Assembly (NCBI GenBank): GCA_002726915.1
Contig: PBSY01000028.1
Coordinates: 1-44,931, forward strand
DNA length: 44,931 nucleotides
Origin: Verrucomicrobiales bacterium
Lineage (GTDB): Bacteria; Verrucomicrobiota; Verrucomicrobiia; Verrucomicrobiales; DEV007
Direction of reading: 5' to 3'
Shown piece after piece: positions 32,698-41,222 of this stretch. The notes under the pieces were generated by a model. That model had not been told where the DNA came from, ran no database searches, and saw only the letters and a list, made by a program, of their open reading frames with translations. Made by a program: the position numbers and the translations under genes. Each line of letters begins with the position of its first letter. The stretch's first letter is position 1.

Positions 32698-34671
32698 ATG
32701 AATCGAATTGTAGCTGGAGCTGCTTGCTTGAACCAAGTCCCTCTCGATTGGGAGGGTAACTGTCGTCGTGCGATTGCTGCTGTAGGCGAAGCCCGAGAGT
32801 TGGGTGTCGGATTTCTCTGTCTTCCCGAGTTGGCACTGACGGGTTATGGCTGTGAGGATATGTTTCTGTCTCCTGAGGTGGGCGAGCGCTCAATGCGTTC
32901 ATTAAACTGTTTAGCCAAAGAGTGCAGCGGTATCGTCGTAGCGGTTGGTCTTCCGCTTTGGTATGAGAGTTCGGTTTATAATGTGGTGGCCCTGATCGCC
33001 GATGGAAACGTCCTCGGTTTTGTGGCGAAGCAGAACCTTGCTGGAGATGGATTGCACTACGAGCCAAGATGGTTCAAACCATGGTCAGAGGGCGATGTAG
33101 GAACGATCAATTTTGAGGGTGAAACGCTGCCGGTAGGCGATCTGTTTTTTGAAGTAGGTGGAGTGCGAATTGGTTTCGAAATTTGTGAGGATGCCTGGGT
33201 AGCGAATCGTCCCGGCACCCGATTAGCTCAGCGTGGGGTTGACCTTATTTTTAATCCAAGCGCAAGCCACTTTGCTTTTGGTAAGCAGCTGGTGCGGGAA
33301 CGTTTCGTGCTTGAAGGTTCACGCGCTTTTGCTTGTGGCTATGTCTATGCCAACCTACTTGGCAATGAAGCGGGACGGGTTATCTACGACGGAGGAACTG
33401 TCATTGCCGCTGGTGGTGAGTATGTCGCTGAGGGGAAGAGATTTTCATTCCATGATCATATCGTAACAGCAGCGACGATCGATCTAAACCTGACGCGCAT
33501 GCACCAAGCGCGCCAGGTGAGCCATCGTCCAGTCGTTGGAGCATCGGACTCGCTGGAAGTAAAGGTAGACTTTCTCCCACAGTGGAAAGGGGCGGTGACA
33601 ACGCCAATGTCAGAGGTGAGCAACGTCGCAGATCCTAAGGAGGAAGAATTCTCCCGGGTCATGGCCCTAGGGCTCTTTGACTACCTCAGAAAAAGCTACT
33701 CAGGTGGTTTCGTCATTTCTCTCAGTGGCGGCGCAGATTCGGCTGCAATAGCTGTGCTAGTGAAGTTGATGGCCGATCTTGGTAATCAGGAACTTGGTGA
33801 AAAGATGTTCCGCGATAGGCTGGAGCACATTTGTTTTGATGATCGTCCGATGATGGAACAGCTACTTGCCTGCGTTTATCAAAGCACTCGCAATAGTTCT
33901 AAGACCACTCGCGATGCAGCTGAAGCAGTGGCCAAAGCAATCGGAGCCAGTTACCAGGAATGGGATGTCGACGAACTGGTCGAAGGCTACCGTTCGATGG
34001 TCGAAAAAGGGATCGGCCGCGATTTGAATTGGGATGATGATGATATCGCTCTTCAGAACATACAGGCACGAGTCAGGGCTCCCGGAGTTTGGATGCTGAC
34101 GAACATCCGCAACGCACTCCTGCTCTCGACCAGTAATCGGTCTGAAGCTGCCGTAGGATACGCGACCATGGATGGCGACACCAGTGGCGGGCTGAGTCCT
34201 ATCTCCGGAATCGACAAGGCTTTCCTGCGTGACTGGTTGTGCTGGATGGAGAAGGAAGGTTCCGCACCCGATATCGCCACAATCCCCGAACTTGAGGTGA
34301 TCAATGTCCAGGCTCCGACAGCTGAACTCCGACCTAGCGAAGAGGGTCAAACTGACGAAACTGATTTGATGCCCTACACGATACTGGATGCCATTGAGAA
34401 ACTCGCGATCAGAGATAAAAAGTTGCCGGTCGAGGTCTGGGAACTGATGTGTGAATCCCAATCTGACTTCGATAAAGAACAGCTCCGAAATTGGGTAGCA
34501 AAGTTCTTTCGTCTATGGAGCCGAACTCAGTGGAAGCGAGAACGATATGCTCCCGGTTTTCATGTCGATGACAAGAACCTAGATCCCAAAACTTGGTGTC
34601 GATTTCCTATTCTCAGCGGTGGGTTCCAGTCGGAATTGGCCGAATTGGAGTCCCGTCCTATATCGAGTTAA
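32698..34671 (+). CDS. nadE: Glutamine-dependent NAD+ synthetase
   Basis: NadE makes NAD+ from nicotinate adenine dinucleotide, ATP and glutamine. The 657-residue two-domain protein has an N-terminal nitrilase-type glutaminase (about 1-290) with Glu-Lys-Cys triad residues in LPELALTGYGCEDMF, VAKQNLAGDG and FEICEDAW, and a C-terminal synthetase with the PP-loop SLSGGADSAA (about 340), SNRSEAAVGYATMDGDTSGGLSPI and RFPILSGGF at the end. This is the long, glutamine-using form. The ATG at 32698 gives the usual start (MNRIVAGAACLNQ); a GTG at 32668 is possible and adds 10 residues. It converges on hflX. Confidence 0.95.
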   Translation: MNRIVAGAACLNQVPLDWEGNCRRAIAAVGEARELGVGFLCLPELALTGYGCEDMFLSPEVGERSMRSLNCLAKECSGIVVAVGLPLWYESSVYNVVALIADGNVLGFVAKQNLAGDGLHYEPRWFKPWSEGDVGTINFEGETLPVGDLFFEVGGVRIGFEICEDAWVANRPGTRLAQRGVDLIFNPSASHFAFGKQLVRERFVLEGSRAFACGYVYANLLGNEAGRVIYDGGTVIAAGGEYVAEGKRFSFHDHIVTAATIDLNLTRMHQARQVSHRPVVGASDSLEVKVDFLPQWKGAVTTPMSEVSNVADPKEEEFSRVMALGLFDYLRKSYSGGFVISLSGGADSAAIAVLVKLMADLGNQELGEKMFRDRLEHICFDDRPMMEQLLACVYQSTRNSSKTTRDAAEAVAKAIGASYQEWDVDELVEGYRSMVEKGIGRDLNWDDDDIALQNIQARVRAPGVWMLTNIRNALLLSTSNRSEAAVGYATMDGDTSGGLSPISGIDKAFLRDWLCWMEKEGSAPDIATIPELEVINVQAPTAELRPSEEGQTDETDLMPYTILDAIEKLAIRDKKLPVEVWELMCESQSDFDKEQLRNWVAKFFRLWSRTQWKRERYAPGFHVDDKNLDPKTWCRFPILSGGFQSELAELESRPISS

Positions 34672-34799
34672 GGGGTTGGGTGGAGAAGTTTAAAAACTTA
34701 TTCTGAGCCGCAAAGTCAGTTTAAGTAGGTCCGGTTGGAGCCCTGCGCGAGGTGAGCGACGGAATATCTATCTACACCGCTCTCTCGTGAAGTTCTGGA
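34672..34799. other. Intergenic stretch between converging nadE and hflX
   Basis: This 128-bp stretch should hold terminators for both genes. It has an AAGTTTAAAAACTT palindrome near 34689 but no hairpin with a U-tract that I can support. Confidence 0.4.
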
Positions 34800-36119
34800 C
34801 TAGACCCTTGACTCTTTATCTGCTTTTTTGGGCTCCGCGAAGCTATCATAGCGATGTCTCAGACTGTGCGGAATCACGGCGTTGATGAGAATATCGTTGT
34901 TCTCATAGTCCTCGCTAACGATCTTACCCTCGCGATAAAGAAGCGCTACCAGATCCTGGCGTGCCTGCGGTATCCGCAGTTGGAGGCGGTAGACACGATC
35001 CACCATCATGTCATTAATGTGATGGATTAGTTTGTCCAAACCTTTCCCCGAGTGAGCTGAGATGAAAACTGGGTTGCCATCGAAATGACTTCCTAGCTCG
35101 TGGAGGCGATCGACATCGACCAAATCGATCTTGTTAAGTACAATGATCGAAGGTTTTTCTCCGGCTCCGAGTTCTTTGACGACATTAACGGTTGTTTCGT
35201 AGAGTGATAAAATCTCGGAAGAGCTTGCGTCGAGGACGTGGATGAGAAAGTCAGCAAGAACAGCTTCCTCTAGGGTCGCTTTAAATGATTCAACCAGACG
35301 GTGTGGAAGGTTGCGAACGAAACCGACGGTATCAGTTATTAGGATGGGTTGCCCGTCAGGTAGTTCAATTCTTCGGGTCGTTGGATCCAAAGTGGCGAAG
35401 AGCTTGTCTTCAGCAAGAACGGAAGCACCCGAAAGCGCATTCAGAAGAGAGCTCTTTCCGGCATTGGTATAACCAACGATGGAGGCCTGACAAATACCTT
35501 CATCTTTGCGCTGTTTCCTTTGAGTTTGTCGATTGCGGCGCACGTCATCGAGTTCAGCTTTGATTCGATCAATGCGCTTACGGGCGAGACGCCGATCGAC
35601 TTCAATTTGTTGCTCGCCTTCGCCGCGAGCGGCTCCTTTGCCACCACCACCACCACCACCACCTTGGCGGTCGAGGTGAGACCACATCCGAGCCAGGCGT
35701 GGCAGGGAATACTGCATGCGGGCGAGTTCTACCTGAAGCCGGGCTTCCTTGGTTTGAGCCCTCATTTTAAAAATATCGAGAATCACTTCCTCCCGATCGA
35801 TCACGGTCATTTCGGCCTCGTTCTCCCACGTGCGCTGCTGAGAGGGTGTCATCTCATTGTCAAAGACGATGCAATCGGCACCAAGGTCTATCGCATCTTC
35901 GATAAGTTCAGCGGCTTTTCCGGTCCCCGTCAGGTATCGTTTATTCCGTGTCCGGATAAAAATGCATCGCTTGGCGATGATCTCAATACCTAGCGTCTTC
36001 ACCAGTTCGGCCAACTCATCGAGGAGGCTGTTAGCTACGGTTTCGTCTTCTCGGTTGAAGAAGGCTCCTATAAGATAGGCGCGTTCCACCATTCGAGGTT
36101 TTTCACGGGTATCGAACAT
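34800..36119 (-). CDS. hflX: Ribosome-associated GTPase HflX with poly-Gly tract
   Basis: HflX is a GTPase that splits stalled 70S ribosomes, notably after heat or antibiotic stress. The 439-residue protein has the HflX N-terminal domain (RAYLIGAFFN, IFDNEMTPSQQRTWE-type segment, ELARMQYSLPRLARMWSHL) and the Obg-like G domain with GYTNAGKSSLLNAL (G1, 216-229), DTVGFVRNLPH (G3) and NKIDLVD (G4). The Gly-rich loop before the coiled coil has eight Gly in a row (153-160), encoded by (GGT)7 plus GGC. I choose ATG at 36119, since the TTG two codons earlier is weaker. The C-terminal domain ends in RHRYDSFAEPKKADKESRV. Confidence 0.95.
   Translation of the reverse strand: MFDTREKPRMVERAYLIGAFFNREDETVANSLLDELAELVKTLGIEIIAKRCIFIRTRNKRYLTGTGKAAELIEDAIDLGADCIVFDNEMTPSQQRTWENEAEMTVIDREEVILDIFKMRAQTKEARLQVELARMQYSLPRLARMWSHLDRQGGGGGGGGKGAARGEGEQQIEVDRRLARKRIDRIKAELDDVRRNRQTQRKQRKDEGICQASIVGYTNAGKSSLLNALSGASVLAEDKLFATLDPTTRRIELPDGQPILITDTVGFVRNLPHRLVESFKATLEEAVLADFLIHVLDASSSEILSLYETTVNVVKELGAGEKPSIIVLNKIDLVDVDRLHELGSHFDGNPVFISAHSGKGLDKLIHHINDMMVDRVYRLQLRIPQARQDLVALLYREGKIVSEDYENNDILINAVIPHSLRHRYDSFAEPKKADKESRV
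35640..35663 (-). repeat. GGT trinucleotide microsatellite inside hflX
   Basis: Seven GGT codons and one GGC on the minus strand encode eight Gly (residues 153-160). In other HflX this loop is a mixed Gly-rich sequence (GGxGxRGPGE). Tracts of this type can gain or lose units by slippage; loss or gain of whole codons would keep the frame. Confidence 0.9.
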
Positions 36120-36220
36120 ATACAAAAAAGAGAAATCTGAGAGACTCGTTAACGTATGGTATGAGCGCTTGTGGGGATGAGCAAGAGTTGAGATACTTTC
36201 TAAGCTTTCAAGCTATCCCT

Positions 36221-37231
36221 ATGAAGTTTTCTGCCTCTATACTACGGTTTTCCACCCTTTTTATCACCTTCTTGCCGTGTCTCAGCAAAGCTCAGACGGT
36301 CGGTGATTTAAATGGGGGTTGGAGTATTCGCGGAACCAATCCGATCATGATTTTCCACGGAGGAAATCATGTAACTAGTTACCACTCAGGTGTTGAGGCT
36401 GGGAAACCTTACTTCTATCCAGTGGTCGGTCCAACGGGTGAGAATATGACCCGTCATTGGCCGATGAAGGAAGGCTTCGAAGATGAGGCGGATGATCATG
36501 TTCATCACCGAGGAATGTGGTATGGCCTCGGCAAAGTGAATGGCCTCGACTACTGGCACTTTCCTCATGATGAAAGCAAACAAAAAGATCGCTCCTTCGG
36601 TGTAGTTCGTCACACGGGAATGAATTATGTACAAAGCTCAGCTGATGATATCGTTTTCAGAGTGAAGTCAGAATGGATGGTGTTTGATGATCCGGAAAAA
36701 CGCATTATGTCTGACGCGCGAGAGTTCCGGCTTTTTTTCACCAAGGGCGGGTCGCTGGTAGTGGATGTGACGATCACCCTGACTGCAGATGCAGGAGACG
36801 TCACAATCAGTGACGACAAAGAAGGGGCTTGGTCAATCCGAACCCTACCAACACTTCGACTCGAAGGGGAGCATGCAAAAGGACAGATCGTTAATAGCGA
36901 AGGTGTGACCGGACGGGGTGCTTGGGGCAGTCGAGCTAAGTGGGTTGATTACTTCGGAGTTGATCGAGCCGGAAATGAGGTCGGAATTGCGATCATGGAC
37001 CATCCTTCAAATTTAAGGCATCCCACCTGGTGGCACGCACGCCATTACGGGCTGTTCACCGCGAACCCTTTTGGACAAGGGCATTTTGAGAAAGACGCCC
37101 CGGACAACGCGGGCGACTACGTGCTCAAGAACGGTGAGTCGCTGACATTTCGCTATCGCACTATCTTCCACAAAGGGAATGCGGAGAGCGCCGGTATTGC
37201 CAAGGCCTGGGAAGAATTTTCAACCCGTTGA
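36221..37231 (+). CDS. Exported DUF6807 family protein (often labelled 'PmoA')
   Basis: The 336-residue protein has a signal peptide (MKFSASILRFSTLFITFLPCLSKAQT, about 25 residues). The mature part shows IFHGGNHVTSYHSG, PYFYPVVGPTGENMTRHWPM, DHVHHRGMWYGLGKVNGLDYW and ADHSG-like IAIMDHPSNLRHPTWWHARHYGLFTANPFG. This is the DUF6807 fold, a beta-rich domain found in Planctomycetota and Verrucomicrobiota. Annotators often call it 'methane oxygenase PmoA', but it is not related to methane monooxygenase. It may act on carbohydrates; the His-rich DHVHHRG region could bind metal. I use ATG at 36221, where the signal peptide starts. Confidence 0.87.
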   Translation: MKFSASILRFSTLFITFLPCLSKAQTVGDLNGGWSIRGTNPIMIFHGGNHVTSYHSGVEAGKPYFYPVVGPTGENMTRHWPMKEGFEDEADDHVHHRGMWYGLGKVNGLDYWHFPHDESKQKDRSFGVVRHTGMNYVQSSADDIVFRVKSEWMVFDDPEKRIMSDAREFRLFFTKGGSLVVDVTITLTADAGDVTISDDKEGAWSIRTLPTLRLEGEHAKGQIVNSEGVTGRGAWGSRAKWVDYFGVDRAGNEVGIAIMDHPSNLRHPTWWHARHYGLFTANPFGQGHFEKDAPDNAGDYVLKNGESLTFRYRTIFHKGNAESAGIAKAWEEFSTR

Positions 37232-37487
37232 TTTATACCAACCGGGCGTCGAGGGATGACCGGATTAGGGCGGTAGCATCGTCGAACCCCAAATGGCGGG
37301 CCATTGACGCACTGCTAAGTTTTTTGTCAGGGCGAGAGTTGACCCACCTTCCTAGCAGAAGCAGCACCGCAATCATAATTAGTGGGGCTTGGTTCCCCTT
37401 TGAGTAGTCGGGCTATACAGATAATTGGACGATTATCTGAAAAAATAAATACAACAGATAGCCAAGGTTGTGAGAAATTAGGACCCG
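37232..37487. other. 256-bp gap between DUF6807 gene and fabV
   Basis: It holds the small minus-strand frame at 37233-37376 and an inverted repeat CAGATAATTGG/CGATTATCTG around 37418-37440 (AGATAAT and ATTATCT arms) downstream of fabV. No tRNA is seen. Confidence 0.4.
37233..37376 (-). CDS. Possible 47-residue small protein downstream of fabV
   Basis: An ATG frame of 47 codons runs on the minus strand to TAA just after the DUF6807 stop. The product starts MIAVLLLLGRWVNSRP, a short hydrophobic N-terminus that could be a weak membrane or signal segment, and ends in a helical part MARHLGFDDATALIRSSLDARLV that looks protein-like. GGGGAA lies about 15 bases before the start. I recognise no family. 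The good amphipathic C-terminus and clean location argue for a real gene; the short length argues for caution. Confidence 0.35.
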   Translation of the reverse strand: MIAVLLLLGRWVNSRPDKKLSSASMARHLGFDDATALIRSSLDARLV

Positions 37488-38675
37488 TTAAGATTGGGAG
37501 GGGAGAGGTCTCTCAGGATTGGTCTCTAATCCATAATCAACGTCGGCTAGGCCGAATCCAAAGAGGCGAAGGAATTCTTTTTTGTATCCTGAAAAGTCGG
37601 AGAGCTCTGAAAGATTTTCGGTAGTCACCTTTCCCCAAGCGTCGGCCACGGCGGTTTGGATGGGCTCTTCCATTTCCCAGTCATCGATACGAATACGCTT
37701 CTTTTCGTCCAGAATGGGAGCGCCGTCGTTGGCGAGATGATCGGCGAAAAGACGTTGGATCTGTTCGATGCATCCCTCGTGATTACCAGCTTCTTTCATT
37801 ACCTTGTAGAGAAGGGAAATGTAAAGCGGGACAACAGGAATTGCGGAACTTGCCTGAGTGACGAGGGCTTTATTCACCGAAACAAAAGCGGTGGCGTCTC
37901 CAAATTTTTCATTCATTGCCGCAGCAGAACCCTCAAGATGCTCCTTAGCTTTACCAATTGTTCCATTCGTGTAGATCGGGAAGGTCAACTCAGGACCAAT
38001 GTATGAGTAGGCGACGGTAGAGAAACCATCAGCGAGAACACCGGCCTTATCGAGGGCTGTTATCCACATTTCCCAGTCTTCGCCGCCCATCACCTTCTCA
38101 GTGTGCGCTATTTCTTCGTCGGTGCAGGGTTCGATGGCGACGCTGTCGACTTCGCCGGAATCGGTATTCAAGTTTTTCTGGCTGTAAGGGGCTCCGATGG
38201 GCTTAAGAACGGACTTGTAAGTTTCTCCATCAGTCGGATCAGTCCGGCGCGGAGAGGCAAGGCTGTAGACAACGCAGTCAACCTTACCTAGATCGGCTTT
38301 AATCGTATCGATGACATCTGCCTTCATTTCGTTTGAAAAAGCGTCGCCGTTGAAGCTCTTGGCGTAGAGGCCTGCCTCATGAGCAACTTCTTCAAAAGCG
38401 ACGGAATTATACCAGCCAGCACTGCCGGTTTTACGTTCAGTTCCAGGTCTTTCGAAGAAAACTCCGATCGTGGCCGCGTTACCTCCAAAGGCTGGAACTA
38501 TGCGAGAGGCCAGCCCGTAGCCGGTAGATGAGCCAATCACCAGCACTTTCTTTGGACTGTCAGCGAGTGCTGGCTTGGACTTCACATAGTCGATCTGGGA
38601 ACGTACGTTAGATGCGCATCCTTCCGGGTGCGCTGTAGTACAGATAAAGCCGCGGATTTTGGGAGCGATGATCAT
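37488..38675 (-). CDS. fabV: Trans-2-enoyl-ACP/CoA reductase FabV
   Basis: FabV reduces trans-2-enoyl-ACP in the last step of fatty acid elongation, using NADH, and is usually insensitive to triclosan. The 395-residue protein begins IIAPKIRGFICTTAHPEGC, has GSSTGYGLASR (nucleotide binding, 48-58), YSLASPRRTDP, and the catalytic Tyr-x8-Lys in IYTNGTIGKAKEHL (about 235-245), with the usual FabV C-terminal RIDDWEM segment and FLRLFGFG. It is about 395 residues, as in other FabV. A terminator-like hairpin separates it from the DUF5069 gene upstream. Confidence 0.95.
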   Translation of the reverse strand: MIIAPKIRGFICTTAHPEGCASNVRSQIDYVKSKPALADSPKKVLVIGSSTGYGLASRIVPAFGGNAATIGVFFERPGTERKTGSAGWYNSVAFEEVAHEAGLYAKSFNGDAFSNEMKADVIDTIKADLGKVDCVVYSLASPRRTDPTDGETYKSVLKPIGAPYSQKNLNTDSGEVDSVAIEPCTDEEIAHTEKVMGGEDWEMWITALDKAGVLADGFSTVAYSYIGPELTFPIYTNGTIGKAKEHLEGSAAAMNEKFGDATAFVSVNKALVTQASSAIPVVPLYISLLYKVMKEAGNHEGCIEQIQRLFADHLANDGAPILDEKKRIRIDDWEMEEPIQTAVADAWGKVTTENLSELSDFSGYKKEFLRLFGFGLADVDYGLETNPERPLPSQS

Positions 38676-38754
38676 AATGTACGAGTGTGATTTTTGAGAG
38701 CGATACCAGTGTCACGAACGGAACACAACCGCTTTTGTTGGGAGAGATTGCCAG

Positions 38755-38795
38755 AAAAAAGCTCGACCACGCTTTTCAGCGAGATCGAGCTTTTT
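38755..38795 (-). terminator. Intrinsic terminator after the DUF5069 gene
   Basis: AAAAAGCTCGA (38756-38766) and TCGAGCTTTTT (38785-38795) form an 11-bp stem with an 18-nt loop. A-runs on one side and T-runs on the other let it work in both directions; on the minus strand it follows the DUF5069 stop by 25 bp and precedes fabV. Confidence 0.75.
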
Positions 38796-38820
38796 AAAAT
38801 CGAACTAATTTCGGATCCGA

Positions 38821-39261
38821 TTACTTCAGTTCCTGGTCGTGAAAGATAGCCCAGTCGTCGAGGTTATTCAGATTCACTGCATCCTTAATGGTGCCGTCAT
38901 CATTGCGACCCGCTGCGCCGAGGATTTCAGCACGGGTATCGTCGTCGTGAATGTAGCCGATGATGTCGGCGTTGAGTTGGTTAACGGCCTCTTGGTCGAG
39001 AGAACCACCCTTCTGGTCAAGGACCCACGCTTCGAGTTCGATGTAGGACGGGTTGCTCTCAACGATAAATGCTTCGAAGGCGCTCTTGTCGATGCCAAGT
39101 CCATTAAGAACCATTTGGTCGTATCCAGCACCGCAAGCGGGGTAGTCAGAGTGCAGCTTTCCGGCGGCGCCGAGCGAGGCTTTGAGCCAAAGGCGGGGGA
39201 GGTGAAGAACGCCGAGAGGACCGACGGTGCCGGAACTGATAAGGGGGACGATATTACTCAT
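38821..39261 (-). CDS. DUF5069 domain protein
   Basis: The 146-residue acidic cytosolic protein has SSGTVGPLGVLHLPRLWLKASL near the N-terminus, YPACGAGYDQMVLNGLGID, then YIELEAWVLDQKGG and a C-terminal DWAIFHDQELK. These match DUF5069, a small family mainly in Verrucomicrobiota and Planctomycetota with no known activity. The leader just before the ATG is A-rich (AAATAAA) and lacks a Shine-Dalgarno sequence. A terminator follows it, so it is probably a single-gene transcript. Confidence 0.78.
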   Translation of the reverse strand: MSNIVPLISSGTVGPLGVLHLPRLWLKASLGAAGKLHSDYPACGAGYDQMVLNGLGIDKSAFEAFIVESNPSYIELEAWVLDQKGGSLDQEAVNQLNADIIGYIHDDDTRAEILGAAGRNDDGTIKDAVNLNNLDDWAIFHDQELK

Positions 39262-39456
39262 TTTATTTTAGAGGTTTTAGTGGTTTTTGGTGGGTTTTTT
39301 GACGTGAAATCCGCGCGGGATGCAGCCGAAAACTTATGATTTAGGGTGTCGCTCCGCAATAAAATTCAGCCTTCGATTTGGCATCAGAACGGCAGGCGCC
39401 TCCGCTTGCCAATTTGGAACCTTACCGCAGGAGATTGGTCGAAAGTGGGTGCCTTA
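39262..39456. other. Upstream region of the DUF5069 gene
   Basis: 195 bp; an 8-bp stem (GGCAGGCG, CCTC loop, CGCTTGCC, one G-T pair) sits at 39391-39410 and lies downstream of the XylR-like gene on the minus strand. No U-tract, so the role is unclear. Confidence 0.35.
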
Positions 39457-40614
39457 TTAAAGCTCCGCTTTGGTGAATTCTTTCGCCGTCATTCCTAACT
39501 CCGACCGGAAATGAGCGTTAAGCTGCCTAGTTCCGCTGTAGCCGCACTGGACAGCGACCTCGCCCGGCTGCATGTCAGGCATGTCAGTCAGAAGCTTCTG
39601 CGCCTCGCGGATACGGAGGCGAAAAAGGAAATTACGCGGGGTGCATCCCAGATTTTCGACAAAGGCATCTTCCAGCCATCGGCGGGAGCGAGGATTGGCT
39701 TCGACGATGTTGGCCACTCCGATCGGTTCACGGAAGTGTTCGCGACTGTATTCAATCGCCTTGAGCAGGTCCGGATGATCAACGGCGAGACTATCGGTTG
39801 ATTGGCGATCCTGAACTGCTCCCGGGGCGACAATTTTCTCTTCGGTCGAAACTTCTTTCCCTTGAATCAGACGATTCAGCAATCTGGCAGCTTCTTCGCC
39901 GATTTCGTGATCGTTCCGTTCAATGCTACTGAGAGGGGGGTGGCAGGATTCGCAGGCGACGGTGTCGTTGTTGACTCCGATGACGGCAACATCTTCGGGG
40001 ACTCGAAGTCCGACTCGCTCACACGCACGGATCACCATGGCAGCGCGGGGGTCGTGGGCTGCCATCACAGCAAAAGGGGGGGTAATCGTGCCCAGCCACA
40101 GTTCCAATTCACCTTGTCCGATGTCCCAGCGGGTGTTTGAGCCAAGAGCGGCTGCGACATTTAGAACTGAACAATCGAGCCCTCGAGCTGAGAGCTCTTG
40201 GCGGAATCCGGCTTCGTATCCCTCAGAATACCAGACGTTGGTGATGCCATAGAATCCGAATCGCCTGTAGCCGCGATCCAGAAGGTGCCATGCTGCCATA
40301 CGACCGATGCGATCGTAGTCTGGTCGAATGCGTAGGAAATCAGAATCAGGAAAGGCACCTGACAGATTGACTACTGGGCAGTTGAGAGACTTTAAAACCC
40401 GGATGTCCTCGGGATTGTTGGCCAGCGCAATGGCCCCGTCGCCATTCCAGCCTTCGAGGGCGGTCGGGGAAAGATAGTGAGTTTCCGGGTTGATCAGGAA
40501 ACGCCAATCGGTATGACGCTCCGCATAGTTACGAATTCCCCGGACCACCCGCTCGAGGTGAGTCACCCCCACATTGATGGCAAGAGCGATTTCCAGAGGT
40601 TGGCGTCGTTTCAT
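39457..40614 (-). CDS. XylR-type AraC family transcriptional regulator
   Basis: The 385-residue protein has a LacI/periplasmic-binding-protein-like sensor domain (about 7-270; IALAINVGVTHLERVVRGIRNYAERH, DYDRIGRMAAWHLLDRGYRRFGFYG, DVAVIGVNNDTVACESCHPPLSSIERN) and a C-terminal AraC DNA-binding domain of two helix-turn-helix units (about 285-380; GVANIVEANPRSRRWLEDAF, GEVAVQCGYSGTRQLNAHFRSELG). This is the XylR layout; such proteins usually sense a sugar and switch carbohydrate genes. No sugar-utilisation operon is adjacent; the nearest related gene is the DUF6807 gene about 2 kb away. AGGAA lies just before the start. Upstream there is a possible operator. Confidence 0.93.
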   Translation of the reverse strand: MKRRQPLEIALAINVGVTHLERVVRGIRNYAERHTDWRFLINPETHYLSPTALEGWNGDGAIALANNPEDIRVLKSLNCPVVNLSGAFPDSDFLRIRPDYDRIGRMAAWHLLDRGYRRFGFYGITNVWYSEGYEAGFRQELSARGLDCSVLNVAAALGSNTRWDIGQGELELWLGTITPPFAVMAAHDPRAAMVIRACERVGLRVPEDVAVIGVNNDTVACESCHPPLSSIERNDHEIGEEAARLLNRLIQGKEVSTEEKIVAPGAVQDRQSTDSLAVDHPDLLKAIEYSREHFREPIGVANIVEANPRSRRWLEDAFVENLGCTPRNFLFRLRIREAQKLLTDMPDMQPGEVAVQCGYSGTRQLNAHFRSELGMTAKEFTKAEL

Positions 40615-40630
40615 TTCCTGCGCAAAAGTG

Positions 40631-40656
40631 CTTTAAAATGTAATAAATGACTAAAG
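40631..40656. promoter_or_regulatory. Possible operator upstream of the XylR-like gene
   Basis: AAATG occurs twice as a direct repeat (40636-40640 and 40645-40649) inside CTTTA...TAAAG inverted ends. AraC-family proteins often bind direct repeats, so this could be an autoregulatory site. The evidence is weak. Confidence 0.25.
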
Positions 40657-40683
40657 AACGCCATATGTCGCCTTATTTCTTGC

Positions 40684-40711
40684 AAAAAAAATCCCTCCGA
40701 AGAGGGATTTT
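40684..40711 (-). terminator. Strong intrinsic terminator of the osmC-like gene (UUCG tetraloop)
   Basis: On the minus strand AAAATCCCTC, loop TTCG, GAGGGATTTT forms a 10-bp stem closed by C(UUCG)G, followed by a further T-run (seven A on the plus strand, 40684-40690). This is a textbook terminator, 64 bp after the OsmC stop and 70 bp before the XylR-like start. Confidence 0.9.
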
Positions 40712-40775
40712 AACGGTTTGCGCACAATTTCGGTAGGATTAAGTGTTCAACTCAACCCTATTCGGTGGCATTCGC

Positions 40776-41222
40776 TCAACTCCAAGTCACTTTCGTTTTT
40801 ACGGAACGGGCAAGAAAGCACTCGGCGTGGGCCTTATGGTGAAGGTTATTGATATCTTCTGGTGACGGATGTTTCTCCCCAGAGAAGACAATCCGGGGAT
40901 TCATTGTCACCCTGGCGAGCCAAGGTTTGCCATCATCGGCTTTCTCGAGATGGCCTACGGCATTGTCCTCGTAGCTTTCAATGACATAGCCGCTCATGCA
41001 GGCGATGGCCAGAAAGGTGAGCATGTGGCAGCTGGTCAAAGCTGCGGTGAAGGTTTCTTCCGGATCGACACAATCGGGGCCGCCGAGAAATTCAGGAGCT
41101 GCCGCTGCCTTCAGGCTCTGCCCGCTGCGAGGAAAGGTCCACTGGTGAGTGCGCGGATATTCCTTGTAGCTGAATGCGTTATCTCCGCGGTTCCAGATGA
41201 GGGTGGTTTTGTGTTCACTCAT
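40776..41222 (-). CDS. OsmC family peroxiredoxin-like protein
   Basis: The 148-residue cytosolic protein has the two OsmC cysteines: one in ALTSCHMLTFLAIA (about residue 64) and one in AHAECFLARSV (about residue 133), plus GGPDCVDPEETFTAAL upstream. OsmC/Ohr proteins reduce organic hydroperoxides with thiols, the two Cys forming a disulfide. The sequence resembles OsmC rather than Ohr, as it starts with a short beta-strand segment TLIWNRGDNAFSYKEYPRTHQW. Its transcript ends in a strong terminator, and it is divergent from the metallophosphoesterase gene. Confidence 0.92.
   Translation of the reverse strand: MSEHKTTLIWNRGDNAFSYKEYPRTHQWTFPRSGQSLKAAAAPEFLGGPDCVDPEETFTAALTSCHMLTFLAIACMSGYVIESYEDNAVGHLEKADDGKPWLARVTMNPRIVFSGEKHPSPEDINNLHHKAHAECFLARSVKTKVTWS

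Noticed and set aside
35640-35663. CRISPR-like or other array from the repeated CCACCA
   Set aside because: It is a trinucleotide coding tract inside hflX with no spacers.
36221-37231. Methane monooxygenase subunit
   Set aside because: The protein is exported DUF6807, not a membrane monooxygenase; no other pmo gene is present.
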